A stretch of DNA of 64,000 nt from Tenacibaculum todarodis (GTDB taxonomy: Bacteria; Bacteroidota; Bacteroidia; Flavobacteriales; Flavobacteriaceae): positions 1,924,001 through 1,988,000 of the forward strand of contig NZ_CP018155.1 of assembly GCF_001889045.1 (NCBI RefSeq), given 5' to 3'. Numbering within the stretch: position 1 is the first letter of the stretch; every line of letters starts with the position of its first letter. The notes under the pieces are model-generated. The model was not told the DNA's origin. It did no database searches and worked only from the letters and a program-made list of their open reading frames with translations. The position numbers and the translations under genes are program-made. Shown piece by piece: positions 34,479 to 43,046 of this stretch.

Positions 34479-37029
34479 ATATTCATTAGTACTAGTATTT
34501 TTTGTAATTGCATTTAGCAATTTAACAATTAAAGCTCAAGACAATGCTAACGACAGCATTCCTAAAAACAATAACTTTTCTTTTGAAAAAGGAAAAGAAT
34601 ACATTTTAGGTGGTATAAGTGTTACTGGTCTAAAGAAATTTAGTGAAGGAACTATTAAAGTTTACACAGGTTTAAAAGATGGCCAAGTCATTAAATTACC
34701 TGGAGATAAACTTACTTCAGCAATAAAAAAACTATACGACAGTAAACAGTTTAGTGAAGTAGACGTTTATTTATCTAAATTAGATGGAGAAACTGTGTAT
34801 CTCCAATTTGATGTTACTGAATTACCACAACTTAACAAGGTTACATTTACAGGTTTAAGTAAATCTAAAAGAAAAGAATTAGAAAAAGAGACTGAGCTTA
34901 AAAAAGGTGCTATGATTACTGATAATTTATTGGTAACCTCTAAGAACTACATAAAGAAAAAATATACTGACAAAGGTTTCTTAAAAACTAAAGTGTCTTT
35001 AAATACTGAAAAAGACACATCAGACATTAATACTTTAAACATGAATGTTCATGTTGATAAAGGAAGTAAAATTAAAATTAAAAGCATAAATTTTAATGGA
35101 AATGAAGCGCTATCAGACAAAAAACTAAGAGGCGCAATGAAAAACACAAAACGTAAAGTTTTTGGGCGTTTTTGGAAAGGATCAAAATATATACAAGAAG
35201 ATTATAAAGCCGATTTAGAAAATATTTTAGAAAAATATAGTGAAAGAGGTTATAGAGATGCACGTATTTTAAGTGACAATCTTACTTGGAATGATGATAA
35301 TACTATAAATCTTGATATAGACCTAGAAGAAGGTCGTCAATACAGATTTAATGAAATTTTATTTGTTGGAAACAAATCTTACACAGACGAACAATTACAA
35401 AGATTTTTACGAATTGACAAAGGAGACATTTATAATGGTAAAGTTCTAAAAGAACGTATATCTGGAGATGGAACACCAGACTCACAAGATTTAACATCAT
35501 TTTATCAAAATAATGGATATTTATTTTCTCAAGTAAATGCAGTAGAAACTAAAGTAAAGAACGATTCTATTACTGTAGAAATTAGAATTAGAGAAGATGA
35601 ACAAGCGACAATTAAAAAAGTAACGGTAATTGGTAATGATAAAACTAATGACCACGTAATTTATAGAGAACTACGTGTTAAACCAGGAGATTTATATAGT
35701 AAACAAAATATTATTCGTTCAATTAGAGAAATTGGTCAATTAGGTTTTTTTGACACTAATGTTACACCTGATATAAAACCTAATTACCAAGACAAAACTA
35801 CTGATATAGACTTTACTGTTTTAGAAAAAGGTGGTAGCCAAATAGAATTACAAGGTGGTTACGGTGGTGGTTCTTTTATTGGAACTTTAGGACTATCCTT
35901 TAATAACTTTTCAATAAGGAATTTATTTAAAAAAGACGCCTATAAACCCTTACCAATGGGAGATGGGCAAAGTTTATCGTTACGTTTACAAGCAAGTAGG
36001 ACCTATAGTACTTATAGCTTTTCATTTACTGAACCATGGTTAGGTGGTAAAAAACCACAATCTTTAACAGCTTCTATTTATTATTCTGAACAATTTAGAT
36101 TTGATCAATTTACAGGAGATGTAGATAAAGATCAAAGTTTAAGTATAATTGGAGCTACATTAGGTTTAGGACAACGTTTACAATGGCCAGATGATTATTT
36201 TCAATTATCCCAAAGTATTACTTACCAAAGAATTAAATTAAACGATTATGCATATAGGGTTGGTTCCTCAAACAACATATTAGACAATGGAACACTTAAC
36301 AACCTTGCTTACAACTTAGTTTTAAGCAGAAACTCTGCAGGGCCTAGTTTAATATTCCCTACGTATGGTTCTCAATTTACATTACAAGGTAAAGCAACCT
36401 TTCCTTACTCTTTAGTAAACGGAAGAGATTATGACGAACCTGAAAATTTAACACCAACTGCAAGAAGAGACTGGTTAGCTGATCAATACAAGTGGTTAGA
36501 ATACTACAAGATTTCTGCTAAAGGAAAATGGTACACGCAATTAGCTAAGAAATTAGTCTTAATGTCTAATTTTGAACTTGGGTATCTAGGTACTTACAAC
36601 AACAAATTAGGCTTAACACCTGTAGAGCGCTATTTTGTTGGTGGAGATGGTATCGCCCAAGGACAATTAGACGGTCGTGAAACAATTGGTTTAAGAGGAT
36701 ATGAAAACAATCAATTATCATCAGTGGATGGTGGTTCAATTTATAATAAATTTCAACTAGAAGTACGTTATTCTATAACTGACAAACCTTCTGCATCTAT
36801 TTATACATTAGGCTTTTTAGAGGCAGGAAATTCTTATGACAATTTTAGTAGCTTTAATCCGTTTGAATTAAAACGATCTGCAGGATTAGGAGTTCGTATA
36901 TTTATGCCAGCATTTGGTTTATTAGGAATAGATTTTGCTCACGGTTTCGACCCGTTACCAGGAGACCAATCTATAAACCCTACAAAATCGGGTTGGCAAA
37001 CACATTTTATAATCGGAAGACAGTTCTAA
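34471..37029 (+). CDS. bamA: Outer-membrane protein assembly factor BamA
   Basis: 852 aa from MNKYSLVLVFFVIAF (signal peptide ending near AQD). The frame opens earlier but that part lies inside uppS. POTRA repeats fill residues about 40-410 (YILGGISVTGLKKFSEGTIK, KIKSINFNGNEALSDKKLRG, YRFNEILFVGNKSYTDEQL, TIKKVTVIGNDKTNDHVIYR), then a 16-strand barrel ending in the Phe-terminated strand HFIIGRQF, with the VRGF-like loop reading GLRGYENNQ. It inserts barrel proteins together with periplasmic chaperones encoded next. Confidence 0.96.
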   Translation: MNKYSLVLVFFVIAFSNLTIKAQDNANDSIPKNNNFSFEKGKEYILGGISVTGLKKFSEGTIKVYTGLKDGQVIKLPGDKLTSAIKKLYDSKQFSEVDVYLSKLDGETVYLQFDVTELPQLNKVTFTGLSKSKRKELEKETELKKGAMITDNLLVTSKNYIKKKYTDKGFLKTKVSLNTEKDTSDINTLNMNVHVDKGSKIKIKSINFNGNEALSDKKLRGAMKNTKRKVFGRFWKGSKYIQEDYKADLENILEKYSERGYRDARILSDNLTWNDDNTINLDIDLEEGRQYRFNEILFVGNKSYTDEQLQRFLRIDKGDIYNGKVLKERISGDGTPDSQDLTSFYQNNGYLFSQVNAVETKVKNDSITVEIRIREDEQATIKKVTVIGNDKTNDHVIYRELRVKPGDLYSKQNIIRSIREIGQLGFFDTNVTPDIKPNYQDKTTDIDFTVLEKGGSQIELQGGYGGGSFIGTLGLSFNNFSIRNLFKKDAYKPLPMGDGQSLSLRLQASRTYSTYSFSFTEPWLGGKKPQSLTASIYYSEQFRFDQFTGDVDKDQSLSIIGATLGLGQRLQWPDDYFQLSQSITYQRIKLNDYAYRVGSSNNILDNGTLNNLAYNLVLSRNSAGPSLIFPTYGSQFTLQGKATFPYSLVNGRDYDEPENLTPTARRDWLADQYKWLEYYKISAKGKWYTQLAKKLVLMSNFELGYLGTYNNKLGLTPVERYFVGGDGIAQGQLDGRETIGLRGYENNQLSSVDGGSIYNKFQLEVRYSITDKPSASIYTLGFLEAGNSYDNFSSFNPFELKRSAGLGVRIFMPAFGLLGIDFAHGFDPLPGDQSINPTKSGWQTHFIIGRQF

Positions 37030-37068
37030 TAAAAACGTACATTTGTAAACGTGCATTTTTTTTGGCAC
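37030..37068 (+). terminator. Weak terminator after bamA
   Basis: AAAAACGTAC pairs with GTGCATTTTT (one mismatch) around ATTTGTAAAC, followed by further T residues. The -7-like box TACATTTG within it (37035-37042) may also start transcription of the chaperone genes. Confidence 0.4.
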
Positions 37069-37095
37069 GGTTTTTTCTAAACACATACTATAAAG

Positions 37096-37902
37096 ATGAA
37101 AAAATACATTTTATCAATCGTTCTTTTAATTACTGTAACTTTTGTTTCAGCACAAAAATACCAACGCATAGCTTATATAGATATGGAATACATTCTAGAA
37201 AATGTTCCTGCCTATACAGAAGCTCAAAACTCTTTAAATGCTAAAGTTGAAAAATGGAGAAATCGATTAGACAAAGATGCTCGTAGCATTGAAGTTTTAA
37301 AAACCGACTTATCTAACGAGAAAGCAATTTTAACTAAAGATTTAATTGAAGAGAGAGAAGAAGATATAACTGTACAACAACAAGAATTGCGAAGATTAGA
37401 ATCTTTATATTTTGGACCTAACGGAGAAATGTATCAATTAAGAAAACAATTAATACAACCTGTACAAGACCAAGTATACAATGCAGTACAAAATATAGCT
37501 TCTCGTAAAAAGTACGATTTTGTTTTTGATAAATCTGGTGATTTAGTTATGCTGTTTTCTAACAAAAAACACGATATTAGCGACCTTGTTTTAAAAGCAA
37601 TTAATGTTGATATAAAAAAACAAAATAAGAAAGAACAAATTGAAGCAAAAAAGAATGCTGTTGTAAACAAAGAGCTAACAGAAGAACAACAAAAACGTCT
37701 AGATGCAAAACAAACATTAAAAGACAAAAAAGAACAGGATAGAGAAGCTAAAAGGAAAGAAATAGAAGCTAAAAGGCTAGCCAGAATTAAAGAGCGAGAC
37801 AAAAAAAGAAAATTATTACTAGAAAAAAAAGAAGCGCTAAGAAAAGCTAGAGAAGAAGCTAAAAAGAAAAAAGAAGCCGAAAAAGAAAACGGAAACGAAT
37901 AA
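37096..37902 (+). CDS. OmpH/Skp-family periplasmic chaperone with a charged tail
   Basis: 268 aa. Signal peptide MKKYILSIVLLITVTFVSA; core YQRIAYIDMEYILENVPAYT with long helical arms and DFVFDKSGDLVMLFSN typical of Skp. After about residue 180 it has an 85-residue Lys/Glu/Arg-rich helix (RKEIEAKRLARIKERDKKRK), absent from ordinary Skp and from the neighbour. Skp holds unfolded barrel proteins for BamA. The long tail may be a coiled coil. Confidence 0.88.
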   Translation: MKKYILSIVLLITVTFVSAQKYQRIAYIDMEYILENVPAYTEAQNSLNAKVEKWRNRLDKDARSIEVLKTDLSNEKAILTKDLIEEREEDITVQQQELRRLESLYFGPNGEMYQLRKQLIQPVQDQVYNAVQNIASRKKYDFVFDKSGDLVMLFSNKKHDISDLVLKAINVDIKKQNKKEQIEAKKNAVVNKELTEEQQKRLDAKQTLKDKKEQDREAKRKEIEAKRLARIKERDKKRKLLLEKKEALRKAREEAKKKKEAEKENGNE

Positions 37903-37941
37903 CAAAAAAAGAATAATAAATTTACAATTAAAACAACAAAA

Positions 37942-38451
37942 ATGAAACAAATTAAAACTCTATTATTAGTTGCAATTTTCACAATTGGATTAGGTGGTGT
38001 AGCAAACGCACAAAAAACTGCACATATTAATACAGACTTATTAATATCTCAAATGCCAGAAACAAAATCTTTACAAGCAGAGTTAGCTAAGCTATCTAAA
38101 ACTTATAAAGACGATATTGAAGCTATGGCTAAAAAACTAGAAGCAAAAATTAAAAAATACGAAGCTGAAGGTAAAACTCAAACATTAGAGGTTAACCAAC
38201 AAAGAGCACAAGAAGTTCAACAAGAAAGAGCTAGAATTTATCAAGCTGAACAATCTGCAACTCAAGAAATGCAAAAGAAATATCAAGATAAGTTAAACCC
38301 TATCTTAAAGAAAGCAGAAGATGCTATTAAAGCTGTAGCTGCTGAAAAAGGTATCGTTTACGTTTTAGACGCTGCCAACGGTAAAGGATTATTAGTATTT
38401 AAAACTGGTGATGATATTCTTGAAGCGGTTAAAACTAAATTAGGCTTCTAA
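37942..38451 (+). CDS. OmpH/Skp-family periplasmic chaperone
   Basis: 169 aa. Signal peptide MKQIKTLLLVAIFTIGLGGV ending at NAQ; then KTAHINTDLLISQMPETKSL, a helical hairpin (residues about 50-110) and GIVYVLDAANGKGLLVFKTG. Normal Skp length. Tandem paralogue of the previous gene, 39 bp apart, followed by a strong terminator. Confidence 0.92.
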   Translation: MKQIKTLLLVAIFTIGLGGVANAQKTAHINTDLLISQMPETKSLQAELAKLSKTYKDDIEAMAKKLEAKIKKYEAEGKTQTLEVNQQRAQEVQQERARIYQAEQSATQEMQKKYQDKLNPILKKAEDAIKAVAAEKGIVYVLDAANGKGLLVFKTGDDILEAVKTKLGF

Positions 38452-38474
38452 AGAACTTAAAAAATAAATAATAA

Positions 38475-38509
38475 AAAATCCTGCTTAAACAAGCAGGATT
38501 TTTATTTTT
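38475..38509 (+). terminator. Rho-independent terminator after the ompH genes
   Basis: ATCCTGCTT-AAAC-AAGCAGGAT followed by TTTTATTTTT: a perfect 9-bp stem. It ends the uppS-bamA-ompH transcript. Confidence 0.92.
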
Positions 38510-38510
38510 G
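38503..38510 (+). promoter_or_regulatory. Promoter -7 box for murI inside the terminator tail
   Basis: TATTTTTG matches TAnnTTTG and lies 5 bp before the murI ATG, so the murI message should be leaderless. Its T-run is also the terminator tail of the preceding unit. Confidence 0.5.
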
Positions 38511-38515
38511 TATAA

Positions 38516-39313
38516 ATGACAAAAGCAAAACCCCAACAACCTATTGGAATTTTTGACTCTGGTATCGGAGGTACTTCCATTTGGAAAGAAATTAACCACC
38601 TCTTACCAAATGAAGAAACCATTTATTTATCTGATAGTAAAAATGCTCCTTACGGGCAAAAATCAAAAGATAGAATTATAGAATTGTCTATTAAAAACAC
38701 TGAATTTTTATTAAACAAAAATTGCAAAACAATTGTAGTTGCTTGTAATACAGCAACAACAAATGCAATTAAATATCTCAGAGAAAATTATGATGTTCCT
38801 TTTATTGGCATTGAACCAGCTATAAAACCCGCGTCTTTAAAAACCAAGACTAATTGCATAGGTATTTTAGCTACTAAAGGAACCTTAAATAGCGAGTTGT
38901 TCGAAAAAACTTCAAGCAATATAGATGCTACTATAAAAATAATTGAACAAGTTGGTGAAGGCTTAGTAGAATTAATAGAAGGTGGTAATATCAATTCCGC
39001 AGAAATGACCACTTTATTAAATAGCTACCTCCAACCAATGATTCAACAGGAAATGGACTGTTTAGTTTTAGGCTGCACACATTATCCATACTTAACATCT
39101 CAAATAAGAAATATTGTAGGTGATAACGTAAATATTATAGACTCTGGAGAAGCAGTTGCAAAACAAACAAAAGCTGTTTTAGAAAAAGATAAGCTAATAA
39201 ATTTAAATCGTAGAATGAAAACTCATACTTTTTACATCAACAAAAAAAGTGATGTATTAAGAGCAATTTTACGAAAATCTAAATCTATAAGAATAGAAGA
39301 GTTAACTTTTTAA
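38516..39313 (+). CDS. murI: Glutamate racemase
   Basis: 265 aa. Makes D-glutamate for peptidoglycan. GIFDSGIGGTS at about 9, YLSDSKNAPYGQKS, the first catalytic Cys in VVACNTATTNA (about 73) and the second in LVLGCTHYPYL (about 184). Its stop overlaps the convergent PorP/SprF gene by 4 bp. Confidence 0.95.
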   Translation: MTKAKPQQPIGIFDSGIGGTSIWKEINHLLPNEETIYLSDSKNAPYGQKSKDRIIELSIKNTEFLLNKNCKTIVVACNTATTNAIKYLRENYDVPFIGIEPAIKPASLKTKTNCIGILATKGTLNSELFEKTSSNIDATIKIIEQVGEGLVELIEGGNINSAEMTTLLNSYLQPMIQQEMDCLVLGCTHYPYLTSQIRNIVGDNVNIIDSGEAVAKQTKAVLEKDKLINLNRRMKTHTFYINKKSDVLRAILRKSKSIRIEELTF

Positions 39314-40275
39314 AAGCTACCGTTTATATTAGGACAAGCTGAAGCTCTTGGTCTTCTACACAGTACATTTACACCAACAGTTAATTGATGGAAACCAGCA
39401 TTTTCAAAAACTACACTTCCAGATTGTTTAGAATACGTATAAGAAAACATCCACTGCCCAACATTAGCACCTAAAATAGGTGTAATTTGCTGTACCTCTT
39501 GTACTGGGTTACCATCAAAACTTCTACGGTAAGAAAGCGCAGCCCAAAGTTGGGCTTTATCTAATTTTTTATAAACTTTCATGTTTATATCTAAATAATT
39601 TTCACTTGTACCTTCTTTAAACTGAAGCATTACTGAAGGCTCATATTGGAACTTTTCTTCATTCCCAAAGAAATAACCAGCACCAAAAATATAGTTACGT
39701 AAATTTAAAGGTTCAAATCTATCATTTAGATTTCCTTTAGCTGATAAAAATAAATTTTTAACTGTAAAATAAGAAGATAAACCCCCATAATGATAAGCAA
39801 CACCAAAATCTCCATTAAAATAAAAATCGCTTTCAATTAACTGTGCCACAGTTGGATCTCCAGTAAACGTAGTTTGATCCACAGTATTCTGAACTGCTCC
39901 TAAAGACAATCCAAAAGAAAGTTGATTAAATTCACCTCCTCTAAATAAATCTAAATGATATGCAAAAGTACCTTGTACACCTTTTTGAGAATGAAATCCA
40001 TTTTTATCATTAAAAAGAACAACACCAGCAGATGCATTTGTATCTTCACCTAACTTACTATGAAAACTTAACGTTTGTAATTCATTATCTTCCCAATATC
40101 TTCCTGCGGTCAATCTAACTTTTCCGCATGTACCAATTCCAGCTGCTGCTGGATGTAATAAATAAACATTGTCCGATAAATAATCAGAGAATATTGGTAA
40201 AGTTTCTTGTGCAGAAGTTTGGCTTGCAGAAGAGAAGAATAATATTAGAATTGAAACCCTAAATAAAAATTTCAT
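39310..40275 (-). CDS. PorP/SprF family type IX secretion membrane protein
   Basis: 321 aa. Signal peptide (MKFLFRVSILILFFSSASQT) and then the family start LPIFSDYLSDNVYLLHPAAA with GIGTCGKVRLTAGRYW. Members form barrels in the outer membrane and anchor or route proteins secreted by the type IX system, such as gliding adhesins. Supports, with gldB/gldC, a gliding or T9SS-positive organism. No large SprB-like adhesin gene is adjacent. Confidence 0.85.
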   Translation of the reverse strand: MKFLFRVSILILFFSSASQTSAQETLPIFSDYLSDNVYLLHPAAAGIGTCGKVRLTAGRYWEDNELQTLSFHSKLGEDTNASAGVVLFNDKNGFHSQKGVQGTFAYHLDLFRGGEFNQLSFGLSLGAVQNTVDQTTFTGDPTVAQLIESDFYFNGDFGVAYHYGGLSSYFTVKNLFLSAKGNLNDRFEPLNLRNYIFGAGYFFGNEEKFQYEPSVMLQFKEGTSENYLDINMKVYKKLDKAQLWAALSYRRSFDGNPVQEVQQITPILGANVGQWMFSYTYSKQSGSVVFENAGFHQLTVGVNVLCRRPRASACPNINGSF

Positions 40276-40381
40276 AGTAGTTTTATAGTAATTTTAGATA
40301 TCAAATATATTATAAATATTTTAGTATAGTACAATTTGTTTAAAATAACTAAGCTATTTTAACACTCTTAACTATTATACT

Positions 40382-40418
40382 AAAAGGGGTTTATAAATAA
40401 ACCCCCTAACTTTTTTTC
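40382..40418 (-). terminator. Terminator after acs
   Basis: AGGGGTTTAT/AAACCCCCT inverted repeat with a short AT loop; T-runs on both sides (TTTTTTT on plus, TTTTA on minus). Lies just after the acs stop. Confidence 0.8.
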
Positions 40419-40424
40419 ATTTTA

Positions 40425-42332
40425 TTACAATGCGTTATCCATAATATTTTGAACTACTTCTGGGTTTAAAAGTGTACTAATATCTCCTAAATTACTGGTT
40501 TCTTTTTCGGCTATTTTACGTAAAATACGGCGCATAATTTTTCCACTTCGTGTTTTTGGTAAACCATCCGTAAATTGAATTTTATTTAGTTTTGCTATTG
40601 GCCCAATTCTATCGGAAATTAATTGATTTATCTCTTTTCTAAGATTATCATGGTTTCTACTTTCACCAACGTCTTTTAACGTAATATAACCATACAATGC
40701 ACTTCCTTTTACGTCATGCGGAAAACCTACAATGGCACTTTCGGAAACTGCTGGATGTTCATTAATTGCATCTTCAATTGGAGCTGTTCCTAAGTTATGT
40801 CCAGAAACTATAATTACATCATCTACTCTACCAGTTATTCTGTAGTAACCAACCTCATCTCTTAAAGATCCATCTCCTGTAAAATATTTGTTTTCATAAG
40901 TTGAGAAATAGGTATCTTTATAACGTTGGTGATTCCCCCAAATGGTTCGTGCAATACTTGGCCAAGGAAATTTAATACACAAACGACCTTCAACTTGATT
41001 CCCTTTTAATTCTTCTCCATTTTCATCCATTAAACAAGGTTGAATTCCTATAAAAGGTAAGGTTGCATACGTTGGTTTTGTTGGTGTTACATACGGAATT
41101 GGAGTTATCATAATTCCGCCAGTTTCTGTTTGCCACCAAGAATCTATAATTGGGCTTTTTCCTTTTCCTACATTATCATTATACCAATGCCAAGCTTCTT
41201 CATTAATTGGTTCACCTACACTTCCTAAAACTTTTAGGGAAGATAAATCATACTTTTCTACTAATTCTACACCTTGTTTTGCTAAAGCTCTAATTGCTGT
41301 TGGTGCTGTGTAAAACTGACTCACTTTATGTTTTTCTACAATGTCCCAGAAACGTCCAAAATCTGGATAACTTGGTACACCTTCAAACATAACACTTGTT
41401 GCCCCATTTGCTAACGGACCGTAAACAATGTAACTGTGCCCAGTAATCCAGCCAATATCTGCTGTACACCAATACACATCGTTTTCTTTATATTGAAATG
41501 CATTTTTAAACGTATAAGCTGTGTACACCATATAACCAGCTATTGTGTGTACCATACCTTTTGGTTTTCCAGTAGAACCAGAAGTGTATAAAATGAATAA
41601 TGGATCTTCGGCATCCATAATTTCTGCCTTACATTGATCGGAAGCTTTATCTAAAAAAGGTTGTAACCATTTATCACGACCTTCTTTCATTTTTATATCT
41701 GAATTAATTCGCTTTGCTACTAAAACAGTTTCAACTCCTGGCGTATTTTCTAAAGCCTCATCTACAATTCCTTTTAAATCAATTGTTTTTGCTCCACGAT
41801 AAGAACCATCACTAGTAATTACCATTTTACAATCACTATCGTTTATTCTAGTTGCTAAGGCTGTTGCAGAAAATCCTGCAAAAACTACAGAATGTATAGC
41901 TCCAATTCTTGCACATGCTAAAACCGAAATAGCTAGTTCTGGAATCATTGGCACATAAATACAGACACGATCTCCTTTTTTTACGCCTTGTTCTTTTAAA
42001 ACATTTGCAAATTTATTTACACGATGATACAGTTGCCTGTACGTAATATGTTCAGCTCCTTCTTTTGGGTCATTTGGCTCAAATAAAATTGCTGTTTGAT
42101 CTCCACGAGTTGCCAAATGTCTATCTATACAATTTTCTGTAATATTTAACTTTGCTCCTTGAAACCATTTTACTTCTGGTTTGGTAAAATCCCATTCCAA
42201 AACTTTATCCCATTTTTTTCGCCATAAAAAATGTTCTCCAGCAATTTCTTCCCAAAAATTTTCTGGCTCTCTAACAGATTTTCTATAAACTTGATAATAT
42301 TCTTCTAGGTGTTTAATGTGGTAATTACTCAT
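40425..42332 (-). CDS. acs: Acetyl-CoA synthetase
   Basis: 635 aa AMP-forming acetate-CoA ligase. LFILYTSGSTGKPKGMVHTI (P-loop) at about 260, CTADIGWITGHSYIVYGPL, WWQTETGGIMITPIP (acetyl-binding pocket with the tryptophan) at about 400, and the catalytic Lys in LPKTRSGKIMRRILRKIA. Activates acetate for the TCA cycle and lipids. Last gene of the acetate-use cluster on the minus strand. Confidence 0.96.
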   Translation of the reverse strand: MSNYHIKHLEEYYQVYRKSVREPENFWEEIAGEHFLWRKKWDKVLEWDFTKPEVKWFQGAKLNITENCIDRHLATRGDQTAILFEPNDPKEGAEHITYRQLYHRVNKFANVLKEQGVKKGDRVCIYVPMIPELAISVLACARIGAIHSVVFAGFSATALATRINDSDCKMVITSDGSYRGAKTIDLKGIVDEALENTPGVETVLVAKRINSDIKMKEGRDKWLQPFLDKASDQCKAEIMDAEDPLFILYTSGSTGKPKGMVHTIAGYMVYTAYTFKNAFQYKENDVYWCTADIGWITGHSYIVYGPLANGATSVMFEGVPSYPDFGRFWDIVEKHKVSQFYTAPTAIRALAKQGVELVEKYDLSSLKVLGSVGEPINEEAWHWYNDNVGKGKSPIIDSWWQTETGGIMITPIPYVTPTKPTYATLPFIGIQPCLMDENGEELKGNQVEGRLCIKFPWPSIARTIWGNHQRYKDTYFSTYENKYFTGDGSLRDEVGYYRITGRVDDVIIVSGHNLGTAPIEDAINEHPAVSESAIVGFPHDVKGSALYGYITLKDVGESRNHDNLRKEINQLISDRIGPIAKLNKIQFTDGLPKTRSGKIMRRILRKIAEKETSNLGDISTLLNPEVVQNIMDNAL

Positions 42333-42373
42333 AATATATATTTTAAAAATTTTATTTTTTAGGAAATTAATTG

Positions 42374-42592
42374 CTAGGCCTTTTTGTAATTAAACAAGCC
42401 AAACCAATTAGGATTAAGTACTTTTAATTTGATTAATGCCCAAATAATAACCACGAAGCAAACTCCCATAACTATAGATAGCATAGGACTTACATTGGTT
42501 TTATTTTCAAATTTAAACCTTAAAAAGAGCGTAGAAATAATGTAGATAGTAATTATTATATCTGACGCTAATGGGTTGATACGAAATTTCAT
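42374..42592 (-). CDS. Small two-pass membrane protein of the acetate cluster
   Basis: 72 aa with two hydrophobic segments (DIIITIYIISTLFLRF; SIVMGVCFVVIIWALIKL) and the end NWFGLFNYKKA. Lies 41 bp upstream of acs and 72 bp downstream of the response regulator, same strand. No family recognised; seen as part of the operon only by position. Confidence 0.6.
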   Translation of the reverse strand: MKFRINPLASDIIITIYIISTLFLRFKFENKTNVSPMLSIVMGVCFVVIIWALIKLKVLNPNWFGLFNYKKA

Positions 42593-42623
42593 GTCTTTAA
42601 ACTTTAATTAAACTTAGTTTGTT

Positions 42624-42640
42624 TGCACACAAAACCAATT
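42624..42640 (-). promoter_or_regulatory. 17-nt motif upstream of the acs part of the cluster
   Basis: On the minus strand AATTGGTTTTGTGTGCA. The same word with one change (AATTAGTTTTGTGTGCA) is at 49388-49404 on the plus strand, upstream of the porin. Both lie in the two larger intergenic gaps of the acetate cluster. A shared regulator site is inferred. Confidence 0.4.
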
Positions 42641-42664
42641 TTAAAAAAACTTAAAAAACTATTT

Positions 42665-43030
42665 CTAAGTTACTAGTTCCAGTATTTCTGAAACTATTTT
42701 TTTTACTGAAAAAGGTTTTGTTAAATACTTATCTGCTCCAAGTTTTAAACCTTTTTCAATATCTGAAGCTTTATTTTTTGCTGTTAAAAACACCACCTTG
42801 GTATCTTTTAAACTAGCCGTATTTTTAATGTGTGTCAAAGTTTGATAACCGTCTACATTTGGCATCATAATATCTAACAAAACAACGTTAGGAATCTGAT
42901 GTTTTAATATCTCTAAAGCTTCACTTCCATCTCTTGCAATAAACACTTCAAAATCTTGTTTTTTGAAGGTATATTCTAACGACATTACAATATTTGGTTC
43001 GTCGTCAACAATTAAAATTTTCTTCTTCAT
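42665..43030 (-). CDS. Stand-alone response regulator receiver (CheY-like)
   Basis: 121 aa, one receiver domain only. Acidic pocket DDE at 9-11, phosphoacceptor Asp53 in VVLLDIMMPN, Thr in FLTAKN and Lys in YLTKPFS. No DNA-binding domain. It starts 16 bp after the symporter-kinase stop, so it is the obvious partner; output would be through protein contact. Confidence 0.92.
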   Translation of the reverse strand: MKKKILIVDDEPNIVMSLEYTFKKQDFEVFIARDGSEALEILKHQIPNVVLLDIMMPNVDGYQTLTHIKNTASLKDTKVVFLTAKNKASDIEKGLKLGADKYLTKPFSVKKIVSEILELVT

Positions 43031-43046
43031 ACTTTACGACTACAAT

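Noticed and set aside
37434..37982. Long minus-strand frame of 182 codons across the ompH genes
   Set aside because: It is the antisense of the Lys/Glu-rich ompH tail, giving a Phe/Ser/Leu-rich pseudo-protein; no start signal or family.
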